DNA of 64,000 nt, taken from the IMG/VR virus record IMGVR_UViG_3300043466_001817, positions 1-64,000 of that record. The stretch is one strand, 5' to 3'. Within the stretch, counting starts at the first letter, position 1. Every line of letters starts with the position of its first letter. This DNA is from a virus. Shown here one piece after another: positions 51,047 to 58,055 of the stretch. Position numbers and translations under genes: made by a program. Under the pieces are notes generated by a model. The model was given only the letters and a program-made list of their open reading frames with translations. It was not told the DNA's origin and did no database searches.

Positions 51047-51505
51047 TTAGCAGAGAGAAATTTTAGCCCGACCGACAACGATGAAGTAAGCGATGTGGAT
51101 TTCTATGGGGAACACACAAAATTATCCCCTGAAGATTACGGAAATTTTATCAAATCTTTGACTGATAAGTTTGCTACGATAGAAAAAGATTTCAATGATT
51201 CTCCCCTTTCCCGTGAAGATTATGATTATCTACGTGATATGCAGGGGGGACACCAAAGAGAACTTGATTACCACATAACAAACCCACATATCACGGATGA
51301 ACATTTACATCATGCCGTTCCTCATTTGTTGAATCACAATTTCAAGAGTACAGTAGAAAATTTAGATATTCCGTGGTCTGTAATGAAACCCCATGCAGAG
51401 ATGGCGATGGTGGCTTTCCCCGACAAGAAGAATATTAGAGCATTCAATGCCAGAGAAGAAATTGAAAAGGGTAAGGCTCCCTCTGTAACCCAAAGCCATT
51501 ATTGA
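51026..51505 (+). CDS. Capsid-targeted-type internal protein
   Basis: A 159-residue protein starting MKNFKQFLAERNFSPTDNDE (L-A-E site, the closest match to T4 internal-protein leaders). Body: YGNFIKSLTDKFATIEKDFN, YHITNPHITDEHLHHAVPHL. The latter resembles one repeat of the 697-residue protein at 47771. It ends SVTQSHY. Likely virion-internal. Confidence 0.7.
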   Translation: MKNFKQFLAERNFSPTDNDEVSDVDFYGEHTKLSPEDYGNFIKSLTDKFATIEKDFNDSPLSREDYDYLRDMQGGHQRELDYHITNPHITDEHLHHAVPHLLNHNFKSTVENLDIPWSVMKPHAEMAMVAFPDKKNIRAFNAREEIEKGKAPSVTQSHY

Positions 51506-51527
51506 TATGAAAAATTTTAAACAATTT
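51486..51527 (+). repeat. Gene-junction repeat, copy 3
   Basis: 42-nt repeat, 41 of 42 positions equal to copy 2. It covers codons for T-Q-S-H-Y-stop, GAT and the MKNFKQF start of the next gene. Confidence 0.88.
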
Positions 51528-51728
51528 ATCACAGAAAATTATGATGTCTACCTAGACATGCCCCATACCAAAAAATTCAGGGCTCTTATCACAATGGTAG
51601 ACAAGGATGGGAAGGAACACAATTTTCCAATAGGATCAGATGATAATGTCAGAGAGGCAGCACATAAGACAATCAAAGGGCTATCTGACAAAGGATTCAC
51701 CCTTAAGGATGTAGAATACGAATTTTAA
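51507..51728 (+). CDS. Small capsid-targeted-type protein
   Basis: A 73-residue protein starting MKNFKQFITENYDVYLDMPH (I-T-E site). After the leader only about 60 residues remain (KKFRALITMVDKDGKEHNFP; AAHKTIKGLSDKGFTLKDVE), an alpha/beta mini-domain. Last of the chain joined by the repeated junction. Confidence 0.65.
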   Translation: MKNFKQFITENYDVYLDMPHTKKFRALITMVDKDGKEHNFPIGSDDNVREAAHKTIKGLSDKGFTLKDVEYEF

Positions 51729-51733
51729 ACGGA

Positions 51734-51739
51734 TAAATA
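51734..51739 (+). promoter_or_regulatory. T4-like late promoter GATAAATA
   Basis: TAAATA ending exactly 5 nt before the ATG at 51745. Confidence 0.75.
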
Positions 51740-51744
51740 ACTTT

Positions 51745-52188
51745 ATGAACTACCTAACAAATTATTACAAAAATTTATGCGAACAACTAGAAATGCAACT
51801 TGCCCTATTGGAAGCCAAAGTAAAGGATTCCAAGAAGAAGAGCAAGGGCAAGAAACTTGACCCAGTAGGCAAGGAAGATGGTGACATCGACAATGATGGT
51901 GATGAGGATGAAACTGATGGATACCTAGCCAACCGTCGTAAGGCAATCGGTAAGGCAATGAAAAATAAAAAGAAAGTTGTCAAGGAAGAAACTTCAACAG
52001 GAGTAGAGGGAGACTACGAAGGGGAGATGTCAAAAGGGGAACTCCAATACACAATTCAAAATGCCCAAGAAATTTTAGATCAACTCAAGGATGATGATGA
52101 ACTAGAAGCATGGGTACAGAGCAAGATTACAAAGGCTTCTGACTATATTTCTACAGTAAAAGATTATATGGCTGGTAGGAATAAGTAA
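51745..52188 (+). CDS. Acidic late protein with Asp-rich loop, prohead-core-like
   Basis: A 147-residue protein. A helical start (MNYLTNYYKNLCEQLEMQLA) is followed by a Lys-rich patch and KKLDPVGKEDGDIDNDGDED, an EF-hand-like acidic loop common in T4-like head-region proteins. LANRRKAIGKAMKNKKK and an acidic helical C-terminus follow. It may act in the prohead core. ATG is fixed by the late box. Confidence 0.68.
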   Translation: MNYLTNYYKNLCEQLEMQLALLEAKVKDSKKKSKGKKLDPVGKEDGDIDNDGDEDETDGYLANRRKAIGKAMKNKKKVVKEETSTGVEGDYEGEMSKGELQYTIQNAQEILDQLKDDDELEAWVQSKITKASDYISTVKDYMAGRNK

Positions 52189-52657
52189 GGGGGTAATACG
52201 AGGGATAGAGTAAGGAAGATTGGGTAAAAAATATTGAAGAATTTTAAGAAAATTTGGAGTTAGACCCACACTCTCTAACACCCTTTAAACCTCTTATAAG
52301 CCATCCAGAGCCCGTCCAGCGCACAAAAGGCCCCCGGAGTCATGTCCGAGGGCCTTGTCTCTAATAGCCTTATAGGCGGTCAAGCAATTACTATCAAGAT
52401 TTTGACAAATTTTAGAGAATTTTTGACAATATTAGCACAACCCTGTCCAGAGTTCTCCATACCGTCCGCCATATGAGCAATGTAAGGGTTCTTATCGACA
52501 ATATCTTTAATTATTTTGACACTTGGGCTACATGCCGTCCGAGCACCGTCCAGATAACGTCCAGGGCCCGTACCGTCCGAGAATATATTAAAATTTTTGA
52601 GAATATTATAACCTACCTACCTAGGGGCCCTACACCCTGATAGTAGATAAAAAAATT
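52189..52657. other. 469-nt gene-free region rich in GTCC motifs
   Basis: No convincing gene on either strand. It holds at least nine GTCC-centred motifs (CCGTCCGAG, CCGTCCAG, CGTCCAGG), AT-rich islands and one palindrome at 52327-52356. The same GTCC words flank the six hairpin elements at 53-62.6 kb, so this stretch marks the border to the GC-rich block and may be regulatory or replicative. Confidence 0.6.
52327..52356 (+). terminator. Strong inverted repeat downstream of late cluster
   Basis: AAGGCCC/GGGCCTT with an inner palindrome CGGA-GTCATG-TCCG, followed by TTGTCTCT. It lies 139 nt after the last + strand late gene; a probable terminator. Confidence 0.6.
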
Positions 52658-52894
52658 TTAGATTCTTCCAGATCCCGTCCCGCTGGATCCCGTCCACAAA
52701 TTTTCAATAATTCTTGGAACGTCTGATATCTGAACAATTCCCAGACCCACCAGCGCACCGATAACCGTGGCGCTCACGAGTCCGATAACCCCCACAGTTC
52801 TCCAGAGAACAGCCCAGACGAGTCCGATAACCCCCCATGCCCCATAACTAGATCTACGGTACACACTAGGGCGATAGGGGGTTATCGGTCGCAT
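52658..52894 (-). CDS. Small membrane protein with repeated GVIGLV segments
   Basis: A 78-residue protein (MRPITPYRPSVYRRSSYGAW). Residues 20-55 are hydrophobic with two similar segments, GVIGLVWAVLWRT and GVIGLVSATVIGAL, encoded by repeats containing GTCCGATAACCCCC. Charged ends. ATG 52894 has an AGGGGA site and a promoter 12 nt upstream; an in-frame ATG at 52927 falls before the promoter. Function unknown. Confidence 0.6.
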   Translation of the reverse strand: MRPITPYRPSVYRRSSYGAWGVIGLVWAVLWRTVGVIGLVSATVIGALVGLGIVQISDVPRIIENLWTGSSGTGSGRI

Positions 52895-52906
52895 GAACAG
52901 TCCCCT

Positions 52907-52934
52907 AGTATACACCACAGGACCCATAAGTCAA
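52907..52934 (-). promoter_or_regulatory. Sigma70-like promoter of gene 52894
   Basis: TTGACT, 16-nt spacer, TATACT, 12-nt leader with AGGGGA. Confidence 0.7.
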
Positions 52935-53025
52935 GTAATGGCAAGGACTTACGATCCAGTGAAGACGTCCAGTTCTCTGGAGAAATGAATTAAATTTAAT
53001 ACCGTCCAGCCCGTCCCGTCCGCGA

Positions 53026-53090
53026 CTACTATCAGGGAGCGCAAATATTATGCAAAAAATCAAAGTTCCTCTGAGGAACTTTGATAGTAG
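53026..53090 (-). repeat. Hairpin element E1 (CTACTATCA family)
   Basis: Boxes CTACTATCA (53026) and TGATAGTAG (53082-53090) enclose the stem ATCAAAGTTCCTC/GAGGAACTTTGAT. Read on the minus strand it follows the VWA gene and gives a hairpin with TTTTTT behind it, so it can terminate transcription. One of six copies with different stems. Confidence 0.88.
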
Positions 53091-53113
53091 CCGGTATGTA
53101 TACAATAGAACAA

Positions 53114-53148
53114 CCCCCGGGCCTGGCTCTCTCCTTCCAGTCCGGGGG
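53114..53148 (-). terminator. Terminator-like hairpin after VWA gene
   Basis: CCCCCGG/CCGGGGG stem just behind the stop at 53167, before element E1. This hairpin-then-E order recurs in the other cassettes. Confidence 0.65.
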
Positions 53149-53166
53149 CGTTCCTACGGGGATTAC

Positions 53167-55269
53167 TTACTTGCAGGGCAAGCTGTAGATGGCTTCCGTC
53201 CCCCGCTTGAGGGGCTGGCCCGCCACGATGTCCACATACCGGGAGAGGAACACGCGGCTACCGCTGCGCTTCGCCATCGTCTTGACGAAGGTGTTCTTGA
53301 CCTTCGTGAAGGTTCCGCTGTCCACGATGGCATCCTCGTCCTTGACGATCTTCGGGGTCTTGACGAGGAAGTACGCATCGTACCCGTGGAAGATCTCGTC
53401 GTGGACAACGATGCAGCCGTCCTTGTACGCCTCCTTCGCAGCAGCGAACCGGGGAGAGGCGGCGAGGTTCTGATACGAACCCCTCTCCTTCGCGGCCACG
53501 CAGTACTGGTAGAAGAACGATTCGGTCAGGGCGTTGGGGCCAACCATCATCCCGACGAGGCGGGCGTTGAACTTCTCACGCAGGGAGTGCAGCATGATGC
53601 CGACGATCTCGTTGCCCAAGCACGAAGTCATCTCGCGGGAAGGCATCCGGGTGATCGTTCCCGTGATGTTGTTCTGCACCGTCAGCACCCCGTCCTGACC
53701 GACGCTGTACATGGAGTAGATATCGTCGCCCTTCGCGCCACGGATGCCGATGCCGTTGGGCGAACCGTCCGTGATGTGCATGAGCGTGGGGATCTGAATG
53801 TTGTTGGCCTTGATCCACTCCGCGACGAACTGGGACGCGATGGCGACGGCCTCCACCGTGGGCGTACCGCCCAACCGGATCGCAGCGGGCCGCTTGTTCT
53901 GAACGATGGACTCGTAGAGGTAGGCCATGACCTTCTCGCGCTTGTCCGCACCGTCCCGCGACGAGGCAATGTTGATGAGGCGGGCCTCGTTGAGCGTGAG
54001 GGTGTTCATCTGCTGTCCGACGATCTTCGGCTCAAACATCCTGCTGAAGTCGCTGTAGTACTTCGTGGGGTTCTTCTTGCGCCACTCATCGAACTTGCCG
54101 CCGTGGAACGCGGCCTGATTCACTTCGGTGTAGCCGAACACCTCAAAGGGGATCTTCGCCTTCTCGCAGAACCAAACCAACTGGCAGACCTGAAGGAAGC
54201 AGTCCGACAGAGAGTGCTGCATCGACCCGCTGAAGTCCATGAGGAACACGATGCCGTGGTTCTTGCCGTCCTGCTTGACGATCTTGGAAAGGAAGATATC
54301 GTCGTGGGTGCGGTACTGGTGGAGGCGGTCAAGGTTCAACTGGCCCGTCTGCTTGGGCCGCTCCTTGCGGATCGCGTCCGCTGCCTTGCGGCGCTCAAAC
54401 TGCATGACGAGCTGCCGAACGAACGAATCGGAGTCCTTGACGAACTGGCGGTAGCCGGTCAGATCGACCTGCGGGTACGAGGTCTGCTTCTCAAACTCGT
54501 CAAAGATGTAATCCGTGGGGACGATGGCAGCGTTGACATCCTCCAACATGGGGATGACAACCGTGGGCGAGTGAACCTTCGGGCCGGACTTCTTGCCGTG
54601 GCCCGCGATGTCAGTCTCCACGATCCCGTCCTGCATGGCTTCGGTGCCGATCGCGTCGGCCTGACCCTGCTGCTGCTCTGCCTTCTCGCGGGCAGCCTGC
54701 ATCTGCGGCGACTGGTAGATGATCTTGGCGAGGGCGATGCACTCCTCGAAAGTCTCGCAACCATCGACCGCATCCACGATGGCCTGCTCGTTCTCGTCCA
54801 TCGGAACGGTGACGAAACCGGGAACGCCCCACTTGAAGTGGATGTTCACCTTGTTGACGATGTTCGCGTCGGTCAAGTCCATCTTGGCGATGCCGAACAT
54901 ATCCAAGTCGTTGATCTCCTTGTAGCCCAAGAAGAAGTCGCGGCGGGTGCCGGGGAACTTGTCCTTCATCTTCTTCTCAATGCGGACATCCTCAATGACA
55001 TTGGCGATGCGCTGAAGCAACTCGATGTTGAACCCCTCCGCTTCGGCCTGATCGAACAGCACCTTCGACTGCTCGTAGGGAGTCCACAGGGCGTGGCTGA
55101 TCTCATGGGCGACGAGCATGGTCTGCACCGTTTCGGAAACCTTCCAGACGGGCATGACGAGGTGGCGGTTCTCAACATCGAACGACGCGGTGGCGGCGTT
55201 GGCATCGAAGGAGAACGAAATGTTTTCGGAGGCGAGGGCGCGAGCGAAGATGGAGAGAGAAGTGTTCAT
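53167..55269 (-). CDS. HExxH metallopeptidase-like / von Willebrand A protein (CobT-like)
   Basis: A 700-residue protein. Near residue 58 VAHEISHALWTPYE holds an HExxH zinc motif, followed by NVIEDVRIEKKMKDKFPG, the pattern of T4-like cyanophage 'peptidase'. A charged linker (180-260) leads to a VWA domain with MIDAS DFSGSMQHS near 343 and DGSPNG further on. VWA proteins of this type pair with MoxR/CobS AAA ATPases; the partner lies just upstream (56997-55735). The pair may remodel a protein or insert metal. ATG 55269 is chosen since a -10 box ends 6 nt upstream and the longer frame spans it. Confidence 0.82.
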   Translation of the reverse strand: MNTSLSIFARALASENISFSFDANAATASFDVENRHLVMPVWKVSETVQTMLVAHEISHALWTPYEQSKVLFDQAEAEGFNIELLQRIANVIEDVRIEKKMKDKFPGTRRDFFLGYKEINDLDMFGIAKMDLTDANIVNKVNIHFKWGVPGFVTVPMDENEQAIVDAVDGCETFEECIALAKIIYQSPQMQAAREKAEQQQGQADAIGTEAMQDGIVETDIAGHGKKSGPKVHSPTVVIPMLEDVNAAIVPTDYIFDEFEKQTSYPQVDLTGYRQFVKDSDSFVRQLVMQFERRKAADAIRKERPKQTGQLNLDRLHQYRTHDDIFLSKIVKQDGKNHGIVFLMDFSGSMQHSLSDCFLQVCQLVWFCEKAKIPFEVFGYTEVNQAAFHGGKFDEWRKKNPTKYYSDFSRMFEPKIVGQQMNTLTLNEARLINIASSRDGADKREKVMAYLYESIVQNKRPAAIRLGGTPTVEAVAIASQFVAEWIKANNIQIPTLMHITDGSPNGIGIRGAKGDDIYSMYSVGQDGVLTVQNNITGTITRMPSREMTSCLGNEIVGIMLHSLREKFNARLVGMMVGPNALTESFFYQYCVAAKERGSYQNLAASPRFAAAKEAYKDGCIVVHDEIFHGYDAYFLVKTPKIVKDEDAIVDSGTFTKVKNTFVKTMAKRSGSRVFLSRYVDIVAGQPLKRGTEAIYSLPCK

Positions 55270-55275
55270 GCGCTC

Positions 55276-55303
55276 ATTGTAGCAGGTCTGTAGGTGAATG
55301 CAA
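55276..55303 (-). promoter_or_regulatory. Sigma70-like promoter, leaderless start at 55269
   Basis: TTGCAT, 16-nt spacer, TACAAT, exactly 6 nt to ATG. Confidence 0.78.
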
Positions 55304-55365
55304 CTACTAGGATCGGAAAATGGCAATTCTTTTTTGCGTCCGATAAGGGACCGGCCCCGTCCAGG

Positions 55366-55434
55366 CTACTATCAGGCCGTCAAGCAAATAACACAAAATT
55401 CTCAAAGATTCCTCAGAGGAATCTTTGATAGTAG
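55366..55434 (-). repeat. Hairpin element E2 (CTACTATCA family)
   Basis: CTACTATCA (55366) and TGATAGTAG (55426-55434) around the stem TCAAAGATTCCTC/GAGGAATCTTTGA. It lies downstream (minus strand) of the 73-residue gene and upstream of the VWA promoter. It is followed on the minus strand by GGACGGGGCCGG and TTATCGGACGCAAAA. Confidence 0.88.
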
Positions 55435-55445
55435 CCCCTGCCTGG

Positions 55446-55479
55446 AAGATCCCCTGCCCCTTTCGGAGCAGGGGATCTT
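55446..55479 (-). terminator. Terminator-like hairpin after gene 55495
   Basis: 12-bp stem AAGATCCCCTGC/GCAGGGGATCTT directly behind the stop, 12 nt before E2. Confidence 0.75.
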
Positions 55480-55494
55480 GTCCTCTGAACAGCA

Positions 55495-55716
55495 TCAGAC
55501 CGTGGCCGGTGCGATCAGGGAGGTCAGGTCGTAGACCCCCTTGCTGACCGCGCTCTTGTGATCCTTCAGCACCCAAGTGGGGATGCCCTTCATGTTGATC
55601 GCCTGGGCGACGGCCAGCAGGTCGGCCTTGCTGAAGCTGTCGGTGGGGCGGTTGTGAACCTCCGCGTAGTGCTTGGCGGCGGCGACGAAACGGTTGCGCT
55701 TATTGAGGTACGGCAT
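55495..55716 (-). CDS. Small hypothetical protein in CobS-like operon
   Basis: A 73-residue basic/helical protein (MPYLNKRNRFVAAAKHYAEV; FSKADLLAVAQAINMKGIPT). AAGGAG precedes the ATG, 18 nt after the stop of the AAA ATPase gene, so it is its operon partner. The helix-turn pattern (ADLLAVAQAINMKGIPTWVL) hints at DNA binding; unproven. Confidence 0.65.
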   Translation of the reverse strand: MPYLNKRNRFVAAAKHYAEVHNRPTDSFSKADLLAVAQAINMKGIPTWVLKDHKSAVSKGVYDLTSLIAPATV

Positions 55717-55734
55717 TGTCAGAATCTCCTTGTG

Positions 55735-56997
55735 TTAGGCGTTGAGAGCGTAGGAAGTGTCAGTCGGGGCAGCGACAGGCTGCGCCTTCTTGTCCGCACC
55801 CTCCGGCATCGGCAGGATGGTGGGGTCGATCTTGGTGTAGAGGTCGAAGAAAGCCTTCTGCGTGGCGGGGTCGAACCGCGTCAGCGTCAACTTGATCGCC
55901 TTCTCCTTGTCCGCGAAGATGGCGAACGCCTTGCAGACCTCCTCCAAGCGGCGGGTCGTGATGATGTCATCCAAGCCGCCCTCCTTGAAGCCCAAGCGGA
56001 TCGTTTCCGCCCACTTGGTGAGGTACTGGGCGAACTCCTTGTCCTCGCGCCCGTAAGCCTTCATCTTGCGGATGATGATGCGGGCCTCCACGGTGCGATC
56101 CGCGTAGTCCTGCTCAAACCAGTACGAGAAGCGGTCGAGGAAAGCCTCGTTCATCACTCGCGTCCCGACGAAGCGGTCGGACTCGCCCTTGCCCTTCGTG
56201 TTGGCGGTGGCGACGGCGTTGAAGCCGACAGACGGGCGGACATACTGCCCGATCTTCTTGAGGTAGATGCCCTTGCCCTCAAGGACGGGCTGGAGGCACA
56301 TCATCCGCTCCGAACCCAAGTCGATCTCGTCCAACAGCAGGATGGCACCCTTCTGCATGGCCTGAACGACGGGGCCGTAGACGAACTTGGTTTCGCCGTT
56401 GACGAGGCGGAAGCCGCCCAACAGATCGTCCTCGTCGGTTTCGGAGGTGATGTTGACGCGGACGCACTCGCGGGCGTTGGCCGCGCAGATCTGCTCAATC
56501 ATCGTGGTCTTGCCGTTGCCCGACAGACCCGTGATGTAGATGGGCGCGAACTGCTTGGAGGCGAGGATGGTGGCGATGGTGTCGTAGTGGCCCCACGGAA
56601 CGAAGGTGTCGTTCTTGGAGGGAACGAGCGAGACATCGGACATGGGGAGGACGAGGTTGAAGTTGTTGGTGTTGCTGTTCATGGGCGTAATCTTATCACA
56701 AGTTTCGGTCGGAGTCAAGTCCACGGAAGGAAGATTCTCAACAATCTTTTGGGGAAATTCGAGGTTCAGGCGGGCACCGGCCACTTCGACTTCGGGGATG
56801 CTGTACAGGCCGCGACCCAGGCGACGAGCCTGATCAGTCACGAGCCAAGCGGGCAGGCACGAGTACGAGACCCGGTGCGTCTGCTTGCAGAGGTTGAGTG
56901 CGGTCAGGCACTCGTCACGGGTGAAAGAGGTGCGAAGCCCGAACGACAGGGCGAGGGATTCGAGGAAGTGCTGCTTACGAAGATCGATGCTGTTCAT
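55735..56997 (-). CDS. cobS: CobS/MoxR-like AAA+ ATPase, with an internal start at 56682
   Basis: A 420-residue protein if started at 56997, or 315 if started at 56682. The AAA core has YITGLSGNGKTTMIEQ (Walker A, near residue 156 of the long form), ITSETDEDDLLGGFRLVNGE, ILLLDEIDLGSERMM (Walker B near 222), and ATANTKGKGESDRF (sensor 1), close to the cyanophage CobS consensus. The 105-residue extension (MNSIDLRKQHFLESLALSFG) is unlike CobS. Each ATG has its own promoter (TACAAT 6 nt and TAAGAT 7 nt upstream), so two protein forms are likely. It probably works with the VWA protein downstream. Cobalt chelation itself is not demonstrated. Confidence 0.85.
   Translation of the reverse strand: MNSIDLRKQHFLESLALSFGLRTSFTRDECLTALNLCKQTHRVSYSCLPAWLVTDQARRLGRGLYSIPEVEVAGARLNLEFPQKIVENLPSVDLTPTETCDKITPMNSNTNNFNLVLPMSDVSLVPSKNDTFVPWGHYDTIATILASKQFAPIYITGLSGNGKTTMIEQICAANARECVRVNITSETDEDDLLGGFRLVNGETKFVYGPVVQAMQKGAILLLDEIDLGSERMMCLQPVLEGKGIYLKKIGQYVRPSVGFNAVATANTKGKGESDRFVGTRVMNEAFLDRFSYWFEQDYADRTVEARIIIRKMKAYGREDKEFAQYLTKWAETIRLGFKEGGLDDIITTRRLEEVCKAFAIFADKEKAIKLTLTRFDPATQKAFFDLYTKIDPTILPMPEGADKKAQPVAAPTDTSYALNA
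56690..56718 (-). promoter_or_regulatory. Internal promoter for short CobS-like form
   Basis: TTGACT, 17-nt spacer, TAAGAT, 7 nt to the in-frame ATG at 56682. It lies within the coding sequence of the long form. Confidence 0.68.
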
Positions 56998-57003
56998 GAG
57001 AAC

Positions 57004-57031
57004 ATTGTAATCTATGAGGCGAAGATTGCAA
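57004..57031 (-). promoter_or_regulatory. Sigma70-like promoter, leaderless start at 56997
   Basis: TTGCAA, 16-nt spacer, TACAAT, exactly 6 nt to ATG. Confidence 0.75.
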
Positions 57032-57110
57032 GACCAATCTTCCATTATTCTCAAGATTGTCTCCAGGTCCGATAACCGGCCCCAGAGTCTGGTGCTGTCC
57101 GTTCTGTCCA

Positions 57111-57178
57111 CTACTATCAGGGAAATAATATAATATCTCGGAAAAAATCAAAGACCGCCTGGCGGTCTTTGATAGTAG
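57111..57178 (-). repeat. Hairpin element E3 (CTACTATCA family)
   Basis: CTACTATCA (57111) and TGATAGTAG (57170-57178) around the stem ATCAAAGACCGCC/GGCGGTCTTTGAT. On the minus strand the hairpin is followed by TTTTTTCC. It is downstream of gene 57598-57254. Confidence 0.9.
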
Positions 57179-57190
57179 TGGCAAATAAAA

Positions 57191-57214
57191 ACCCCCAGCC
57201 TAGCAACTGGGGGT
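57191..57214 (-). terminator. Rho-independent terminator after gene 57254
   Basis: ACCCCCAG/CTGGGGGT stem, on the minus strand followed by TTTTATTTG, then element E3. Confidence 0.85.
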
Positions 57215-57253
57215 CGGAGGAACATCCTCCTTGAAGAAAGAAACGAACCTGAA

Positions 57254-57598
57254 TCAGCCCTTCAGGTACTCCGAAGCCGGGCCACTCTTGCAGCAGCCGG
57301 TACCATCGTTGTAGTAGGACTTCTTGCAGTCCTTGTTCTCGTTGTGGCACTTCTCCCACAGAACATCAACCTCGCGGTGCAGTTGCTCACGGGAGCCTTC
57401 CATCTCGCGCTTGAGTTCCGCAATCTTCTCGTTGCAGGAACGACCGCAGGCAAGCACCTCGTCAATTACATACCGCTCGCTGGCCTCCGTGTAGGTACGG
57501 ATGCTGCGAATCTTGTTGTCGATGTAGTTCTTGACGATCAGGCCGCAAGCAAGCACACCGAAGGCGACGGCAAAGATCAAAGCGTAGTTCTCGTTCAT
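57254..57598 (-). CDS. Membrane-anchored Cys-rich coiled-coil protein
   Basis: A 114-residue protein. An N-terminal membrane helix (YALIFAVAFGVLACGLIVKN, residues 5-24) is followed by a coiled coil (NEKIAELKREMEGSREQLHR) and a Cys-rich end (KCHNENKDCKKSYYNDGTGC then CKSG). The general layout resembles an i-spanin or other periplasmic protein, but nothing else supports this. It has a perfect AAGGAG and leadered promoter. Confidence 0.65.
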   Translation of the reverse strand: MNENYALIFAVAFGVLACGLIVKNYIDNKIRSIRTYTEASERYVIDEVLACGRSCNEKIAELKREMEGSREQLHREVDVLWEKCHNENKDCKKSYYNDGTGCCKSGPASEYLKG

Positions 57599-57622
57599 CT
57601 GAATCTCCTTGTTGTTGGTGGT

Positions 57623-57650
57623 ATTATACCACCTGGTTGTGGGTTGTCAA
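57623..57650 (-). promoter_or_regulatory. Strong sigma70-like promoter, leadered
   Basis: TTGACA, 16-nt spacer, TATAAT, 24 nt to ATG at 57598 with AAGGAG in the leader. One of few leadered promoters in this block. Confidence 0.85.
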
Positions 57651-57657
57651 GTCTGAA

Positions 57658-57741
57658 TAGGACGGGTGAGATTCGAACTCACGGTGCATAAAGCGGGCAA
57701 TTATAAGTCGCCTGCTGCTCTCCATCGCAGCACGCCGTCCT
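57658..57741 (-). tRNA. tRNA with TAT anticodon and long variable arm (tRNA-Ile by anticodon)
   Basis: Acceptor AGGACGG/CCGTCCT, D arm GCTGC/GCAGC, anticodon stem GGCGA/TTGCC around CTTATAA, T arm GTGAG-TTCGAAT-CTCAC, discriminator A. The variable region has 13 nt (CGCTTTATGCACC), a class II size normally seen in Leu, Ser and Tyr tRNAs, so identity by anticodon may mislead. Confidence 0.8.
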
Positions 57742-57858
57742 GTGTGAAGCCTTTTTACGGATGCTCCTTTGTCCGTGCATTCGCAGAATGCCTCTGTGCG
57801 GTTTTATGACTACCGCCAAAACTTATAATATAATCTGCATTGTGTTTCTCAATAGTGC

Positions 57859-57886
57859 ATTGTAGCACCTCTTTGTTCTGTGTCAA
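57859..57886 (-). promoter_or_regulatory. Sigma70-like promoter of the TAT-anticodon tRNA
   Basis: TTGACA, 16-nt spacer, TACAAT, about 118 nt before the tRNA. The leader (57742-57858) has no convincing gene. Confidence 0.75.
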
Positions 57887-57888
57887 GG

Positions 57889-57962
57889 CGTTTCCGGGGG
57901 GACTCGAACCCTCAACCTGCCGCTTAGAAGGCGGCTGCTCTATCCGGTTGAGCTACGGAAAC
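57889..57962 (-). tRNA. tRNA-Arg (anticodon TCT)
   Basis: Acceptor GTTTCCG/CGGAAAC, anticodon stem CCGC/GCGG around CTTCTAA, T loop TTCGAGT, discriminator G. Confidence 0.94.
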
Positions 57963-58055
57963 ATTCGGAAGGAGTACTCTACGGTCTAGGGAATCCCATT
58001 TTCCGACTTTTCGTCCTTCCTTATTGGATGAACTTGAAGAAGTCCATCTCGTTAG

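Noticed and set aside
53050-55293. 747-codon open frame on the + strand opposite the VWA gene
   Set aside because: It is an antisense shadow of a GC-rich gene: low-complexity Arg/Leu/Val/Asp composition, no ribosome site, while the minus frame has clear HExxH and VWA motifs.
55558-57075. 505-codon open frame on the + strand opposite the CobS-like gene
   Set aside because: Same reason; the minus frame carries Walker A/B and sensor motifs.
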